Below, piece after piece: positions 1 to 7,690 of a DNA stretch of 35,577 bases; position 1 is the first letter of the stretch, and each line of letters opens with the position of its first letter. The notes beneath the pieces are model-generated. The model searched no databases and had not been told where the DNA came from. It saw only the letters and a list, made by a program, of their open reading frames with translations. The position numbers were made by a program, and so were the translations under genes. Source of the DNA: Paracoccaceae bacterium. GTDB lineage: Bacteria; Pseudomonadota; Alphaproteobacteria; Rhodobacterales; Rhodobacteraceae. The stretch is taken from positions 1-35,577 of the forward strand of contig JACSRN010000087.1 of NCBI GenBank assembly GCA_014879735.1, given 5' to 3'.

Positions 1-1
1 A

Positions 2-223
2 CCGCCCACGGTACTGGACCGCGCCGGCCGCCGCGAAACCGACGACCGCCTGCCCGCCATCGTCGCCGCTATCAAGGGCGCGGACCCCGACATCACGCTT
101 CAGGCGATCTGCACCCGGCTGGAAGCGATGCGCGAGCGCACGCCCCGTGGGCGGACAAGCTGGCAGCCGTCATCCGTGAAGATGCTGCTGGAGCGGGCGG
201 AGAGGCTGGGGCTGCTTGAGTAA
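2..223 (+). CDS. C-terminal part of a probable serine recombinase (5' end outside window)
   Basis: An open frame enters from the left edge in the frame beginning at base 2 and stops with TAA at 221-223, giving 73 residues. The tail contains a DRAGRRETDD stretch, a helical segment and a closing SWQPSSVKMLLERAERLG segment. This arrangement resembles the small C-terminal helix-turn-helix region of resolvase/invertase-type serine recombinases, where a W-x-P-S-S/T-V-K motif is common. The catalytic N-terminal domain is outside the window, so the family call rests only on this tail. It could instead be another DNA-binding protein of plasmid origin. Confidence 0.45.
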   Translation, partial: PPTVLDRAGRRETDDRLPAIVAAIKGADPDITLQAICTRLEAMRERTPRGRTSWQPSSVKMLLERAERLGLLE

Positions 224-301
224 TCGAGCTACCTTGCAAATCCTCCAAGACATGGAGGGATTACAAGGCTGTGGTCAGTTTCAGGCTCAGAAGCTGTCCG
301 C

Positions 302-697
302 TCATGCAAAGGGGTTGACGATGCGAAGCTGCCCTTCGACTAGCAGGCCATCTTGCATGTCCTCGCTCCACAGCGTGGTGCAGCCCGCAACCAGAGCGCT
401 TGCCACGATCATCGCGTCGTAGATCGAGAAACCGTAACGTTCCGCCAAGGCGCGGCCAACGTCATGGGTTTGGAGGGTCAGGTCTTCGACGGGGCACAAG
501 GCGCGCACGCCTTCGAGAAACGTCCCTGCCTCCTCCCAACTGAGGCCGGCTTTGCGGCGGCAGTTTACTAGCGTCTCGTTCAGCACCTGAACGCTGATCC
601 GGGGCCCCTGCCCCAGGATGAGCTCGGCGCGATCGGCCTTCGGGCCGTCGTCGAGCAGGTACAAAACGACATTCGTGTCCGCGAATTCAGCGCTCAT
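302..697 (-). CDS. vapC: PIN-domain toxin of a VapBC-type module
   Basis: This 131-residue PIN-domain protein should be a Mg2+-dependent RNase toxin. The expected acidic residues are in place: Asp7 in FADTNV, Glu41 in NETLVN, Asp94 in IYDAMIVAS and an acidic residue near 112-113 in LWSEDMQDG. The ATG at 697 lies inside the last codons of the upstream antitoxin gene (11-bp overlap), the usual coupling for a toxin-antitoxin pair. It sits directly upstream of, and divergent from, the repABC operon, so a post-segregational role in plasmid maintenance is likely (inference). The RNA target cannot be read from sequence. Confidence 0.88.
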   Translation of the reverse strand: MSAEFADTNVVLYLLDDGPKADRAELILGQGPRISVQVLNETLVNCRRKAGLSWEEAGTFLEGVRALCPVEDLTLQTHDVGRALAERYGFSIYDAMIVASALVAGCTTLWSEDMQDGLLVEGQLRIVNPFA

Positions 698-914
698 GCG
701 CGTCTTCGCGGCTCAGGCGTTCCGCAGCGGGCAGCTTGCCCCGGAAGCGGCGCAGACCCGTCAGCACCTCATCCGCGCGCGCCAGACGACGGACCCTGAC
801 CTGGCCGTTGTCCTTGACCAGATCGATCTGATCGCCTTCCTTGAGGCCAAGTTCCCGAACAAGCTCCGCGGGCAGACGGACGGCGAGCGAGTTGCCCCAT
901 TTTGCGACCTGCAT
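687..914 (-). CDS. vapB: AbrB/MazE-type antitoxin partner of the PIN toxin
   Basis: This 75-residue protein begins MQVAKWGNSLAVRLP, the swapped-hairpin AbrB/MazE DNA-binding signature, followed by LVRELGLKEGDQIDL. The C-terminal half is charged and would bind and neutralise the toxin. The ATG at 914 was chosen over upstream starts because a strong GGAGG ribosome site lies six bases ahead. The stop overlaps the toxin start by 11 bp. AbrB-type antitoxins normally repress their own promoter, and a palindrome suited to this lies just upstream (931-954). Confidence 0.88.
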   Translation of the reverse strand: MQVAKWGNSLAVRLPAELVRELGLKEGDQIDLVKDNGQVRVRRLARADEVLTGLRRFRGKLPAAERLSREDAHER

Positions 915-930
915 CGTGGCCTCCTGCGCG

Positions 931-954
931 GATATACGGTCAGCAATGTATATC
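931..954 (-). promoter_or_regulatory. Probable operator/promoter of the vapBC operon
   Basis: A perfect inverted repeat, gatatac - 10 bases - gtatatc, lies 16 bp upstream of the antitoxin ATG. It is AT-rich in a GC-rich setting. Position and symmetry fit an autoregulatory operator bound by the AbrB-type antitoxin or toxin-antitoxin complex. Function is inferred; only the repeat is seen. Confidence 0.5.
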
Positions 955-1129
955 ATGTTGGTTGCATGGGCAAGCCTGTCCACGAGCCCGGGCTACTCTT
1001 GTGCATCATGCAGCGCCTGCCACCAGATTTAGAAAGAGCTTGCACGAATCTGAGTCCTCCGGCAATAGTCACGGAAAAGGGCGACTAAACGCCAAAATCC
1101 GTGAACACGCCACGGGCGCGCGAGGGCAG

Positions 1130-2314
1130 ATGAGCAGAGCCGACACACAGGAAGACCTGAACGCTGTGATCCGTCAGCATTCTGAGGTGCTGGCGGCGCA
1201 ACTGCATTCGCAGCGTGAGAGCCTGTTCCCGCCCGACGCTTCTAAGACTATGCGCAAGTTCACCTCAGGTGAAGCTGCTGCTCTGCTGGGCGTCAACGAC
1301 TCATACCTCAGAAAGCTTCACCTTGATGGCAAGGGGCCGTCGCCCGAAGTTTCATCGGGGAACAGGAGGCACTACTCGGCCGAAGATATTCATAACTTAC
1401 GGATACTGCTGGAGAAAACGGCTCGCAAGCCGGGAGATTACGTGCCTGGTCGTCGTGCTGGAGACCATCTTCAGATTATCGGCGTCATGAACTTCAAAGG
1501 TGGAAGCGGCAAGACAACCTCCTCGGCGCATCTTGCTCAAAGGTTGGCCCTCAAGGGGTACCGTGTCTTGGCGATCGACCTTGATCCGCAGGCCTCGCTC
1601 ACGGCCTTGCATGGGGTTCAGCCGGAATTTGACCTGCTTGACGGCGGCACGCTCTACGATGCGATCCGCTACGAAGATCCTGTTCCGATCGCCCAGGTCA
1701 TCCGCAAGACCTACATCCCAAACCTGGATCTGATTCCCGGAAACCTCGAACTCATGGAGTTCGAGCACGAAACGCCACGGGCACTGTCTCGCGGCAACGC
1801 GGGCTTGTTCTTCTTCCGTGTGAAGGAAGCGCTGGCGCAGGTTGATGATCGGTACGATGTCGTCGTTATCGACTGTCCTCCGCAGCTCGGGTTCTTGACC
1901 ATGTCGGCGCTGTCTGCCGCGACGGGCGTTCTGGTGACGATCCATCCTGAAATGCTCGACGTGATGTCGATGAGCCAGTTCCTCAGGATGACGGCAGACC
2001 TCATGGATGTCATCGCCGATAGCGGAGCCGATATGTCGCATGACTGGATGCGCTATCTGTTGACCCGCTACGAGCCGACGGATGCGCCACAGAACCGTAT
2101 CGTCGCCTTCCTGCGCACAATGTATGGCGACAAGGTCCTGAACGCTCCGATGCTCAAGTCGACGGCCATCTCGGATGCCGGCCTGACCAAGCAGACCCTG
2201 TACGAGGTCGAACGGAGTGCCTTCACCCGCACGACCTATGACCGGGCCATCGAAAGCCTGAATGCCGTCAATGATGAGATTGCCCAACTCATCCAGAAAA
2301 CCTGGGGGCGCTGA
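1130..2314 (+). CDS. repA: Plasmid partitioning ATPase RepA
   Basis: RepA is the ParA-type ATPase of repABC plasmids. With RepB it segregates the plasmid and represses the operon. The 394-residue length is normal for the family. The N-terminal part carries a MerR-like helix-turn-helix (about 42-92, FTSGEAAALLGVNDSYLRKLH). It is followed by a deviant Walker A motif KGGSGKTT at 123-130 with the signature lysine, then LAIDLDPQAS (Walker A') and VVVIDCPPQLG (Walker B). The ATG at 1130 was chosen because it gives family length and has GAGGG just upstream; the frame stays open further upstream. The stop TGA overlaps the repB ATG by one base, so the two are translationally coupled. Confidence 0.96.
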   Translation: MSRADTQEDLNAVIRQHSEVLAAQLHSQRESLFPPDASKTMRKFTSGEAAALLGVNDSYLRKLHLDGKGPSPEVSSGNRRHYSAEDIHNLRILLEKTARKPGDYVPGRRAGDHLQIIGVMNFKGGSGKTTSSAHLAQRLALKGYRVLAIDLDPQASLTALHGVQPEFDLLDGGTLYDAIRYEDPVPIAQVIRKTYIPNLDLIPGNLELMEFEHETPRALSRGNAGLFFFRVKEALAQVDDRYDVVVIDCPPQLGFLTMSALSAATGVLVTIHPEMLDVMSMSQFLRMTADLMDVIADSGADMSHDWMRYLLTRYEPTDAPQNRIVAFLRTMYGDKVLNAPMLKSTAISDAGLTKQTLYEVERSAFTRTTYDRAIESLNAVNDEIAQLIQKTWGR

Positions 2315-3306
2315 TGACTGACAGCAAGAAGAAGCGCATGTCCATGCTCGACAGTTTGGCAGCAGCGGGGACGCCCCCTGCCCCGGGCAGCATGATGTCA
2401 AGCAATCGGGCCCTGCGCTCCGCGCGTGATGCCGTGGATGCCCATCATGTCTGGGAACTCGACCCGGTTGAGATCGAGGACGAGAGGTATTCGGATCGCC
2501 TCGACCCCAAGGACGTGGATGATCTGCGTGCGTCGATCGAGCAGAACGGCCAGACCGTCCCCATTCTCGTAAGGCGCCACCCGACCGAGACCAATCGCTA
2601 TCTTCTCGTCTATGGACGCCGCCGTCTTGAGGCCATTCGTGCCTCCGACAAGGTTAAGAAGGTTCGAGCGCTTATCGCGAACCTGGACGACACGGCCGCG
2701 CTGCGTGCCCAGGTTTCCGAAAACACTGGAAGGCGCGATCTGAGCTACATCGAACGCGCCCTCTTCGCGCAGGAGCTGCTCGCCAGCGGCTTTGGTTCGC
2801 AGGCTCAGATTGCCGAAGTGCTGAATGTGACCCGTTCTGCTGTGTCGATGTCGATCTCGGTTGCCAAGTCGATCGGGACCGCCTTGGCCCGTGCGATTGG
2901 ACCGGCTCATGGAATCGGGCGCCCCAGATGGGAATCGTTGGCGAAGGAACTCTCGAATGCCGGCATGGCCATGGATGAGCTTTGCCGTGTTGCAAGTGAT
3001 GCCCGTGGCAAAGCGGCTGCAGTCGAACAGGCCGAAGAGGAGCCCCAGCTTGATCCTTCGGTCGCGGCATTTGAAGCCGTTGTCCGCCATGTGAAGAAGA
3101 CCACCGGTCCTTCTCTAGGCACGAAGCCGAGACCCAAAGCGACGCCTCTTTTGATCGATGGCGCGCCTGCGGGCGCCATAAAGCGGTCGGCTCGGGCGGT
3201 CAGGCTGGACCTTACGGATGTGGACGATGAATTTGCGCAGTGGCTCGACGCCCGTGCGCAGGACGTCCTCGACGAGCTTCATGATCGCTGGAGACGCGAG
3301 ACATGA
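2314..3306 (+). CDS. repB: Plasmid partitioning protein RepB (centromere-binding)
   Basis: RepB is the ParB-family partner of RepA and binds parS sites. The 330-residue protein has the ParB N-terminal domain at about 45-150 (LRASIEQNGQTVPILVRR, then YLLVYGRRRLEA, the GRRR box). A conserved ENTGRRDLSYIERA segment and an HTH (FGSQAQIAEVLNVTRSAVS) follow. The C-terminal region is charged and likely dimerises. It starts inside the repA stop codon. Two identical palindromes downstream of repC (4703-4718 and 4749-4764) are its probable targets. Confidence 0.95.
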   Translation: MTDSKKKRMSMLDSLAAAGTPPAPGSMMSSNRALRSARDAVDAHHVWELDPVEIEDERYSDRLDPKDVDDLRASIEQNGQTVPILVRRHPTETNRYLLVYGRRRLEAIRASDKVKKVRALIANLDDTAALRAQVSENTGRRDLSYIERALFAQELLASGFGSQAQIAEVLNVTRSAVSMSISVAKSIGTALARAIGPAHGIGRPRWESLAKELSNAGMAMDELCRVASDARGKAAAVEQAEEEPQLDPSVAAFEAVVRHVKKTTGPSLGTKPRPKATPLLIDGAPAGAIKRSARAVRLDLTDVDDEFAQWLDARAQDVLDELHDRWRRET

Positions 3307-3347
3307 GGAGAGGCAGAGCAGCAACAAAAAGGAGGCACGGTACAGGC

Positions 3348-3403
3348 TAAAGAAAAGGTCCCGCAAAGCTTGCGCTCCACGAGACCCCAACTTTGATCTT
3401 AGC
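3348..3403 (-). ncRNA. Candidate antisense ctRNA (inc-alpha) in the repB-repC gap
   Basis: repABC plasmids carry a short counter-transcribed RNA between repB and repC that limits RepC synthesis and sets incompatibility. Here the minus strand of this 183-bp gap has a promoter-like pair, TTGCGG (plus 3433-3438) and TACCTT (plus 3410-3415), separated by 17 bp. About 45 bases downstream is a GC-rich stem (CGCAA-GCT-TTGCG flanked by GGTC/GACC) followed by TTTTCTTT, a Rho-independent terminator. The predicted transcript is about 55 nt, matching known ctRNAs. Ends are approximate and the assignment rests on position and architecture. Confidence 0.6.
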
Positions 3404-3409
3404 ACCTTC

Positions 3410-3438
3410 AAGGTAGTGGGCCAGCGCGCAAACCGCAA
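3410..3438 (-). promoter_or_regulatory. Predicted ctRNA promoter
   Basis: On the minus strand, TTGCGG at 3438-3433 and TACCTT at 3415-3410 are spaced by 17 bp. They point into the candidate ctRNA and away from repC. This is a sequence prediction only. Confidence 0.45.
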
Positions 3439-3489
3439 GTCATATGTGATTCGCGGAACCGTCTTTCTATGCCTTCGTGAACTGAAATC

Positions 3490-4701
3490 ATGGAGTACAC
3501 ACCGATTTCGCCGTTTATGCGGCCGATCTCGCATGCGCATCTGCGCGTCGTCGAGCGGCCTGAGGCTTCTGTTCCAGGGAGACCCGTCAACAAGTGGGAA
3601 CTCCTTCGCGAGTTGTCCAAGGCACAGGCCGCCTTTGGGGTTACGGAGCGCGATCTGACCGTTCTGCAGGGGCTTCTCAGCTTCTTTCCGGATGATGCAC
3701 TTGGCGGGAATACCGAGATGGTCGTCTTCCCGTCGAACAAGGCAATCTGCGAGCGGCTGAACGGCATGCCCTGCTCCACGATGCGCAGGCACATTGCCCG
3801 TCTGGTGGATGCTGGCTTGCTCATGCGCCGCGATAGTCCCAACGGCAAGAGGTATGCTCGCAAGCACGGCGAAGAGCGTGTGGCTTTTGGCTTCGACCTC
3901 TCGCCACTCTACTGCCAATCCGAAGAGGTTGCACGGGCCGCAGAGGCTGTGCGTGAGGCCGAGGACCGTGTCCGGAGACTGCGGGAGGTCGTGAGCCTCA
4001 TGCGGCGCGATCTTGCTGCCCTGGCGGAGTTCGGAGAAGAGGTCCAGCCAGGCCTCGGCCTCTGGGATCAGTTTCGCGACAAGGCTGTTCTCACAGCGCG
4101 CGCCCTTCGCCGCAAGCTCACGCTCGAGGAGCTCTCAGCATTTCGCGCCGACCTTGAAGCCCTTCTCGACCACGCACGCAACGTTATTGATGGTCCTGAA
4201 ACAGAAAAAATGAACACCAATGGTGCCAATATTGAGCGCCACTATCATAATTCAAACGAAGAATCTATAGATCTTGAACCTGCCTTAGAAAAAGGCGGGG
4301 CGGCGGTCGGCGCGCCAGATGTTGAAACGGATGCGCCTAGTGCTGACGTGGAAGAAGCGGACACAAGACGCGTGCCAAAGATCCCGCTCCATCTGGTGAT
4401 CGCGGGCTGCCCGTCGCTCAAAACTTTCTACCAGGGCGATATCCGCCACTGGCATCAGCTTTTCGACGCGGCTTGCCATGTGCGGCCGGCCATGGGGATC
4501 AGTGCTTCCGCTTGGGAAGAGGCGCAACGGTTCATGGGCCCCGAGCAGGCATCGATCGTTGTTGTCGCCATGCTGGAACGCTTCGCCGACATCCGATCGC
4601 CCGGTGGCTATCTCCGTGCGCTGACATCGAAGGCGGCGGCGGGCGAGTTCTCCTGCGGGCCGATGGTCATGGCACTGATGTCCCGGCGAAGCGCGGCGTG
4701 A
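3490..4701 (+). CDS. repC: Replication initiator RepC
   Basis: RepC is the essential, cis-acting initiator of repABC plasmids. The 403-residue protein has the family N-terminal region (about 35-150: KWELLRELSKAQAAFGVTERDLTVLQGLLSFFPD, then VFPSNKAICERLNGMPCSTMRRHIARLVDAGLL), which forms a winged-helix DNA-binding domain. A helical middle (about 150-230) and a C-terminal domain starting near 295 (RVPKIPLHLV) follow. The stretch joining these domains is AT-rich at DNA level, as expected for an internal origin. Translation is probably limited by the antisense RNA upstream. The stop at 4699-4701 abuts a palindromic parS candidate. Confidence 0.95.
   Translation: MEYTPISPFMRPISHAHLRVVERPEASVPGRPVNKWELLRELSKAQAAFGVTERDLTVLQGLLSFFPDDALGGNTEMVVFPSNKAICERLNGMPCSTMRRHIARLVDAGLLMRRDSPNGKRYARKHGEERVAFGFDLSPLYCQSEEVARAAEAVREAEDRVRRLREVVSLMRRDLAALAEFGEEVQPGLGLWDQFRDKAVLTARALRRKLTLEELSAFRADLEALLDHARNVIDGPETEKMNTNGANIERHYHNSNEESIDLEPALEKGGAAVGAPDVETDAPSADVEEADTRRVPKIPLHLVIAGCPSLKTFYQGDIRHWHQLFDAACHVRPAMGISASAWEEAQRFMGPEQASIVVVAMLERFADIRSPGGYLRALTSKAAAGEFSCGPMVMALMSRRSAA
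4190..4300 (+). other. AT-rich stretch inside repC: origin of replication candidate
   Basis: Within repC, bases of roughly 4190-4300 are strikingly AT-rich compared with the surrounding GC-rich coding sequence, with runs such as acagaaaaaatgaac and ccaatattgag. In repABC plasmids the origin has been placed in an AT-rich part of the repC coding sequence, so this is the natural candidate. The exact limits are not defined by what can be seen. Confidence 0.5.
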
Positions 4702-4702
4702 T

Positions 4703-4718
4703 GTTCACAGCTGTGAAC
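4703..4718. promoter_or_regulatory. parS centromere candidate, copy 1
   Basis: A perfect 16-bp palindrome, gttcacagctgtgaac, lies immediately after the repC stop codon; the symmetry extends to 20 bp (4701-4720). It fits the GTT-N4-GC-N4-AAC form of RepB-bound parS sites in repABC plasmids. A second identical copy lies 46 bp downstream (start to start). Confidence 0.7.
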
Positions 4719-4748
4719 ATTCTCCCCGTCGGCGCCACAATCGATGAA

Positions 4749-4764
4749 GTTCACAGCTGTGAAC
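4749..4764. promoter_or_regulatory. parS centromere candidate, copy 2
   Basis: This is an identical 16-bp palindrome to that at 4703-4718, with symmetry extending to 18 bp (4748-4765). Paired copies in the short gap between repC and the next gene strongly suggest a plasmid centromere bound by RepB. Confidence 0.7.
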
Positions 4765-4841
4765 TCTCTGCGTCGTCTGATGAGCAACCAGCAGATAGAG
4801 GGAAAGGTTGGGGGGTTTGAGGGCTGACGGGAAGTGAGATC

Positions 4842-4880
4842 GGGAGAGTGGCTTCCGACGCCCGTCGTGGAGAAGATCTG
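4842..4880 (+). promoter_or_regulatory. Conserved leader before the ParB-like gene
   Basis: The 39 bases before the ATG at 4881 contain gggagagtggcttccgacg followed by cccgtcgtgg. Nearly the same sequence, with only a few differences over about 30 bases, precedes the DUF932 gene at 30790-30828, some 26 kb away. The leader ends with a GGAGAA ribosome site. Shared placement right before two start codons suggests a common regulatory element or RNA-binding site; function unknown. Confidence 0.55.
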
Positions 4881-7052
4881 ATGGCGAAAGCAGCCCAGAA
4901 CGTCATCCTGTCCCCGTCGCGGGACATCCCCTTCGACAAGCTCGTCCTGAGCCAGTCCAATGTCCGGCGCATCAAGGCGGGCGTCTCAGTCGAGGAGCTA
5001 GCCGAGGACATCGCGCGTCGCGGCCTGCTGCAGGGCTTGAACGTCCGGCCCATGCTCGATGCCGAGGGCGTTGAGACCGAGCTGTTCGAAATCCCGGCCG
5101 GTGGTCGTCGCTTCCAGGCACTGTCGCTGCTGGTGAAGCAGAAACGGCTGGCCAGGACAGCCTCGGTCCCCTGCATCGTGCGGAATGCCGCGTCGGAGAT
5201 CCTCGCCGAGGATGACTCGCTCGCGGAGAACATGCAGCGCGTCGCTCTACACCCGCTCGACCAGTTCCGTGCGTTTCAGGCTCTGCGCGAGAAGGGTCAG
5301 GGCGAGGAAGCGATCGCGGCGGCCTTCTTCGTGACGCCGCAGATCGTGAAGCAGCGCCTGAAGCTCGCGTCTGTGGCCCCTGCCCTGCTCGAGGTTTATG
5401 CCGAGGACGGCATGACGCTCGAACAGCTGATGGCCTTCACCGTGAACCCGGATCATGCGCGTCAGGCGCAGGTCTGGGATGCGGTGAAGAACTCCTGGAA
5501 CAAGGAGCCCTACGCCATACGGCGCATGCTCACGGAGACCTCGGTCCGGGCGTCTGATCGCCGCGCGGTGTTCGTCGGTGTCGATGCCTATGAGGCGGCC
5601 GGCGGTGTCGTCCTGCGCGATCTCTTCCAGGGCGATGACGGAGGCTGGCTCGAGGACCCTGCCCTGCTCGATCGGCTGGTCTCCGAGAAGCTCCATGCCG
5701 AAGCCGAGGCGCTGGCCTCGGATGGCTGGAAGTGGATCGAGGTGGCGACCGACCTGCCCTATGGCTACAGCCACGGTCTGCGGCGTCTGGCCGGTGATCC
5801 CGCGCCGATGACCGACGAGGAAAGCGCGGCCCATGCGACGCTCCTCGCGGAGTATCGGGCGCTGGAGGAAGAATACTCCGGCCAGGACGTGTACCCCGAG
5901 GAGATCGATGCCCGGCTGGGTCAACTCGAGATGGCGATGGAAGCGCTCGAACAGCGGCCTCTGATCTACGAACCGACCGAGATTGTGCGCGCGGGCGTCT
6001 TCGTGACGCTGGATCGGGATGGCAGTCTCGCGATCTATCGCGGGTACGTTCGGCCAGAGGACGAGCCGCACGAGGAGACCGCGGTCCAGGATGGCGATGG
6101 TGTGGACGCCATGGGGCAGGGGGGTGACGTCGGTCTTTCCAGCTGGAAACCGTCGGCGACCTCTGCCGGGGGTACCGTCATCACTTCGGGTGGTCAGCCG
6201 ATTGGTGCGGATGCGTCCGAGGAGGAAGACGACGGCGCGCTGAAGCCGCTGCCCGAGCGGCTGGTCATGGAACTGACGGCCCATCGAACCCTTGCGCTGC
6301 GCGAGGCTATCGGGCGGTCGCCGGACGTTGCGCTGACGCTCCTGCTCCTGAAGCTGGTCACGGACACCTTCCGCACCTCCTCAGCCTCCGGCAGCTGCCT
6401 CGAAGCCTCGGTCCGCCACGTCTACATGTCGGCTCAAGCGCCCGATCTGAAGGACAGCGTCGTGGCCAAGCTCGTCGACGAACGGCACGCCGCCTGGGAG
6501 GCTGAGCTGCCTCTCGGCGACGATGACGCGCTCTGGGATTATCTGTCCGTTCTCGACCAGGGCAGCCGTTTGGCGCTGCTGGCACATTGCCTCAGCTTTG
6601 GCATCAACGCGCTCCATGAGAAAGTGAACCCTTACGGTGCGGGCATCTCGGCCACCGGACTGACCCGCCGCATGGCGCATGCCGATCTCGTGGCGCGGGC
6701 GGTCGATCTCGACATGGTCGAGGCGGGATGGGAGCCGACGGTCGATGGCTATCTCAACCGTGTGCCGAAGACCCGGATCCTCGAGGCCGTGCGTGAGGCG
6801 AAGGGGGAGGGGAATGCGCAGCTTCTCGATCACCTCAAGAAGGGCGAGATGGCAACGGAGGCCGAGCGGCTTCTCAAGGGCAGCGGCTGGCTGCCCGAGG
6901 TCCTGCGCCGAGCCGATCTCGTTGCACGCGACGGTGAGGCGATCGCAGAGGGGCAGGGGGAGGACGCGGGCCAGCCCGACGACATCGATCTCCCCGCCTT
7001 CCTGATGGCTGATCTGCCGGACAGCAATGCGTCGATGCTGGCGGCAGAGTGA
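4881..7052 (+). CDS. Large ParB/RepB/Spo0J-family plasmid protein
   Basis: This 723-residue protein starts with a ParB N-terminal nuclease/CTPase-type domain (about 14-125: VLSQSNVRRIKAGVSVEELAEDI, then EIPAGGRRFQAL and SLAENMQRVALHPLDQ). A KorB-like helix-turn-helix follows (about 145-185, GEEAIAAAFFVTPQIVKQRLKLA). The long remainder is acidic, with no recognised domain. It is twice the size of RepB and has no ParA partner next to it, so it is probably not the segregation protein. Such large ParB-like proteins are common backbone genes on alphaproteobacterial plasmids, with role unproven. The ATG at 4881 has GGAGAA six bases ahead and was preferred to a GTG at 4848. Confidence 0.85.
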   Translation: MAKAAQNVILSPSRDIPFDKLVLSQSNVRRIKAGVSVEELAEDIARRGLLQGLNVRPMLDAEGVETELFEIPAGGRRFQALSLLVKQKRLARTASVPCIVRNAASEILAEDDSLAENMQRVALHPLDQFRAFQALREKGQGEEAIAAAFFVTPQIVKQRLKLASVAPALLEVYAEDGMTLEQLMAFTVNPDHARQAQVWDAVKNSWNKEPYAIRRMLTETSVRASDRRAVFVGVDAYEAAGGVVLRDLFQGDDGGWLEDPALLDRLVSEKLHAEAEALASDGWKWIEVATDLPYGYSHGLRRLAGDPAPMTDEESAAHATLLAEYRALEEEYSGQDVYPEEIDARLGQLEMAMEALEQRPLIYEPTEIVRAGVFVTLDRDGSLAIYRGYVRPEDEPHEETAVQDGDGVDAMGQGGDVGLSSWKPSATSAGGTVITSGGQPIGADASEEEDDGALKPLPERLVMELTAHRTLALREAIGRSPDVALTLLLLKLVTDTFRTSSASGSCLEASVRHVYMSAQAPDLKDSVVAKLVDERHAAWEAELPLGDDDALWDYLSVLDQGSRLALLAHCLSFGINALHEKVNPYGAGISATGLTRRMAHADLVARAVDLDMVEAGWEPTVDGYLNRVPKTRILEAVREAKGEGNAQLLDHLKKGEMATEAERLLKGSGWLPEVLRRADLVARDGEAIAEGQGEDAGQPDDIDLPAFLMADLPDSNASMLAAE

Positions 7053-7066
7053 ACTGAGCGATCCGG

Positions 7067-7084
7067 GGGCGGGGAAACCCGCCC
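7067..7084 (+). terminator. Hairpin after the ParB-like gene
   Basis: The sequence gggcggggaaacccgccc forms a 7-bp GC stem closed by a GAAA tetraloop, 14 bp after the stop codon. There is no long T-run, so it may act as a terminator or as a 3'-end stabiliser. The same GAAA-capped design follows ssb at 29117-29138. Confidence 0.6.
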
Positions 7085-7607
7085 TCAGACCCATAAAATA
7101 CTGCAATATCAATATGATAAACGCGAACACTCGCATTCTGGATGAGGAATCATGTCTGCAACAACCATCATCGACACAGCCCCCCTCGTGGCGCTGATCC
7201 GCTATACCGACGGCAGTCCCAAGCCGCCGGCACGGTTCACCAAGAAGCTCGCGGCCTGGGAGCGGTCGAACGGCGTCGGCCGTCTCGTGAAGAAGGAACC
7301 GCCCCGGGTCTATCCGACCTGGACGGCACCGGCCTCCTTCACGCTGCATGAAGGCAACTTCTCCTCCGACGGGGTCATTCTCGTCACCATCATGCGCAGT
7401 CATTCGGCGGACAGTCGTCTGATCTTCGAGGTGGCCGAGGAACCGAAGTCGGAGCAGGTCCGCGTGCTCCTCGACTTCGGCGGCAACACCGAGTTGCTGC
7501 ATCTGGCGGAGTCCCTCACCGCTGCCGAGCTCTGGATTGCACGGGAGGGCTATCGCAACGCGCGGCTGGAAATCGTCGGTTATGAAGACGGCCATAGGGC
7601 AGATGGA

Positions 7608-7620
7608 ATGGTTGCCGCCC
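7608..7620 (+). repeat. Left subterminal inverted repeat of the IS1111-type element
   Basis: The bases atggttgccgccc are the exact reverse complement of 8976-8988. They mark the left end of the element. Confidence 0.85.
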
Positions 7621-7690
7621 TCCCCAAACGGCATCGCGATGTGCCAAGATTGTGGTGTTCAGAGCCACAAAACGGAGAGGACGGCATATA

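Noticed and set aside
1397-2401. Minus-strand frame of 334 codons opposite repA
   Set aside because: Antisense to the RepA ATPase with Walker motifs; no independent support.
5247-6284. Minus-strand frame of 345 codons opposite the ParB-like gene
   Set aside because: Antisense to a well-supported gene; arginine- and histidine-rich translation typical of a shadow.
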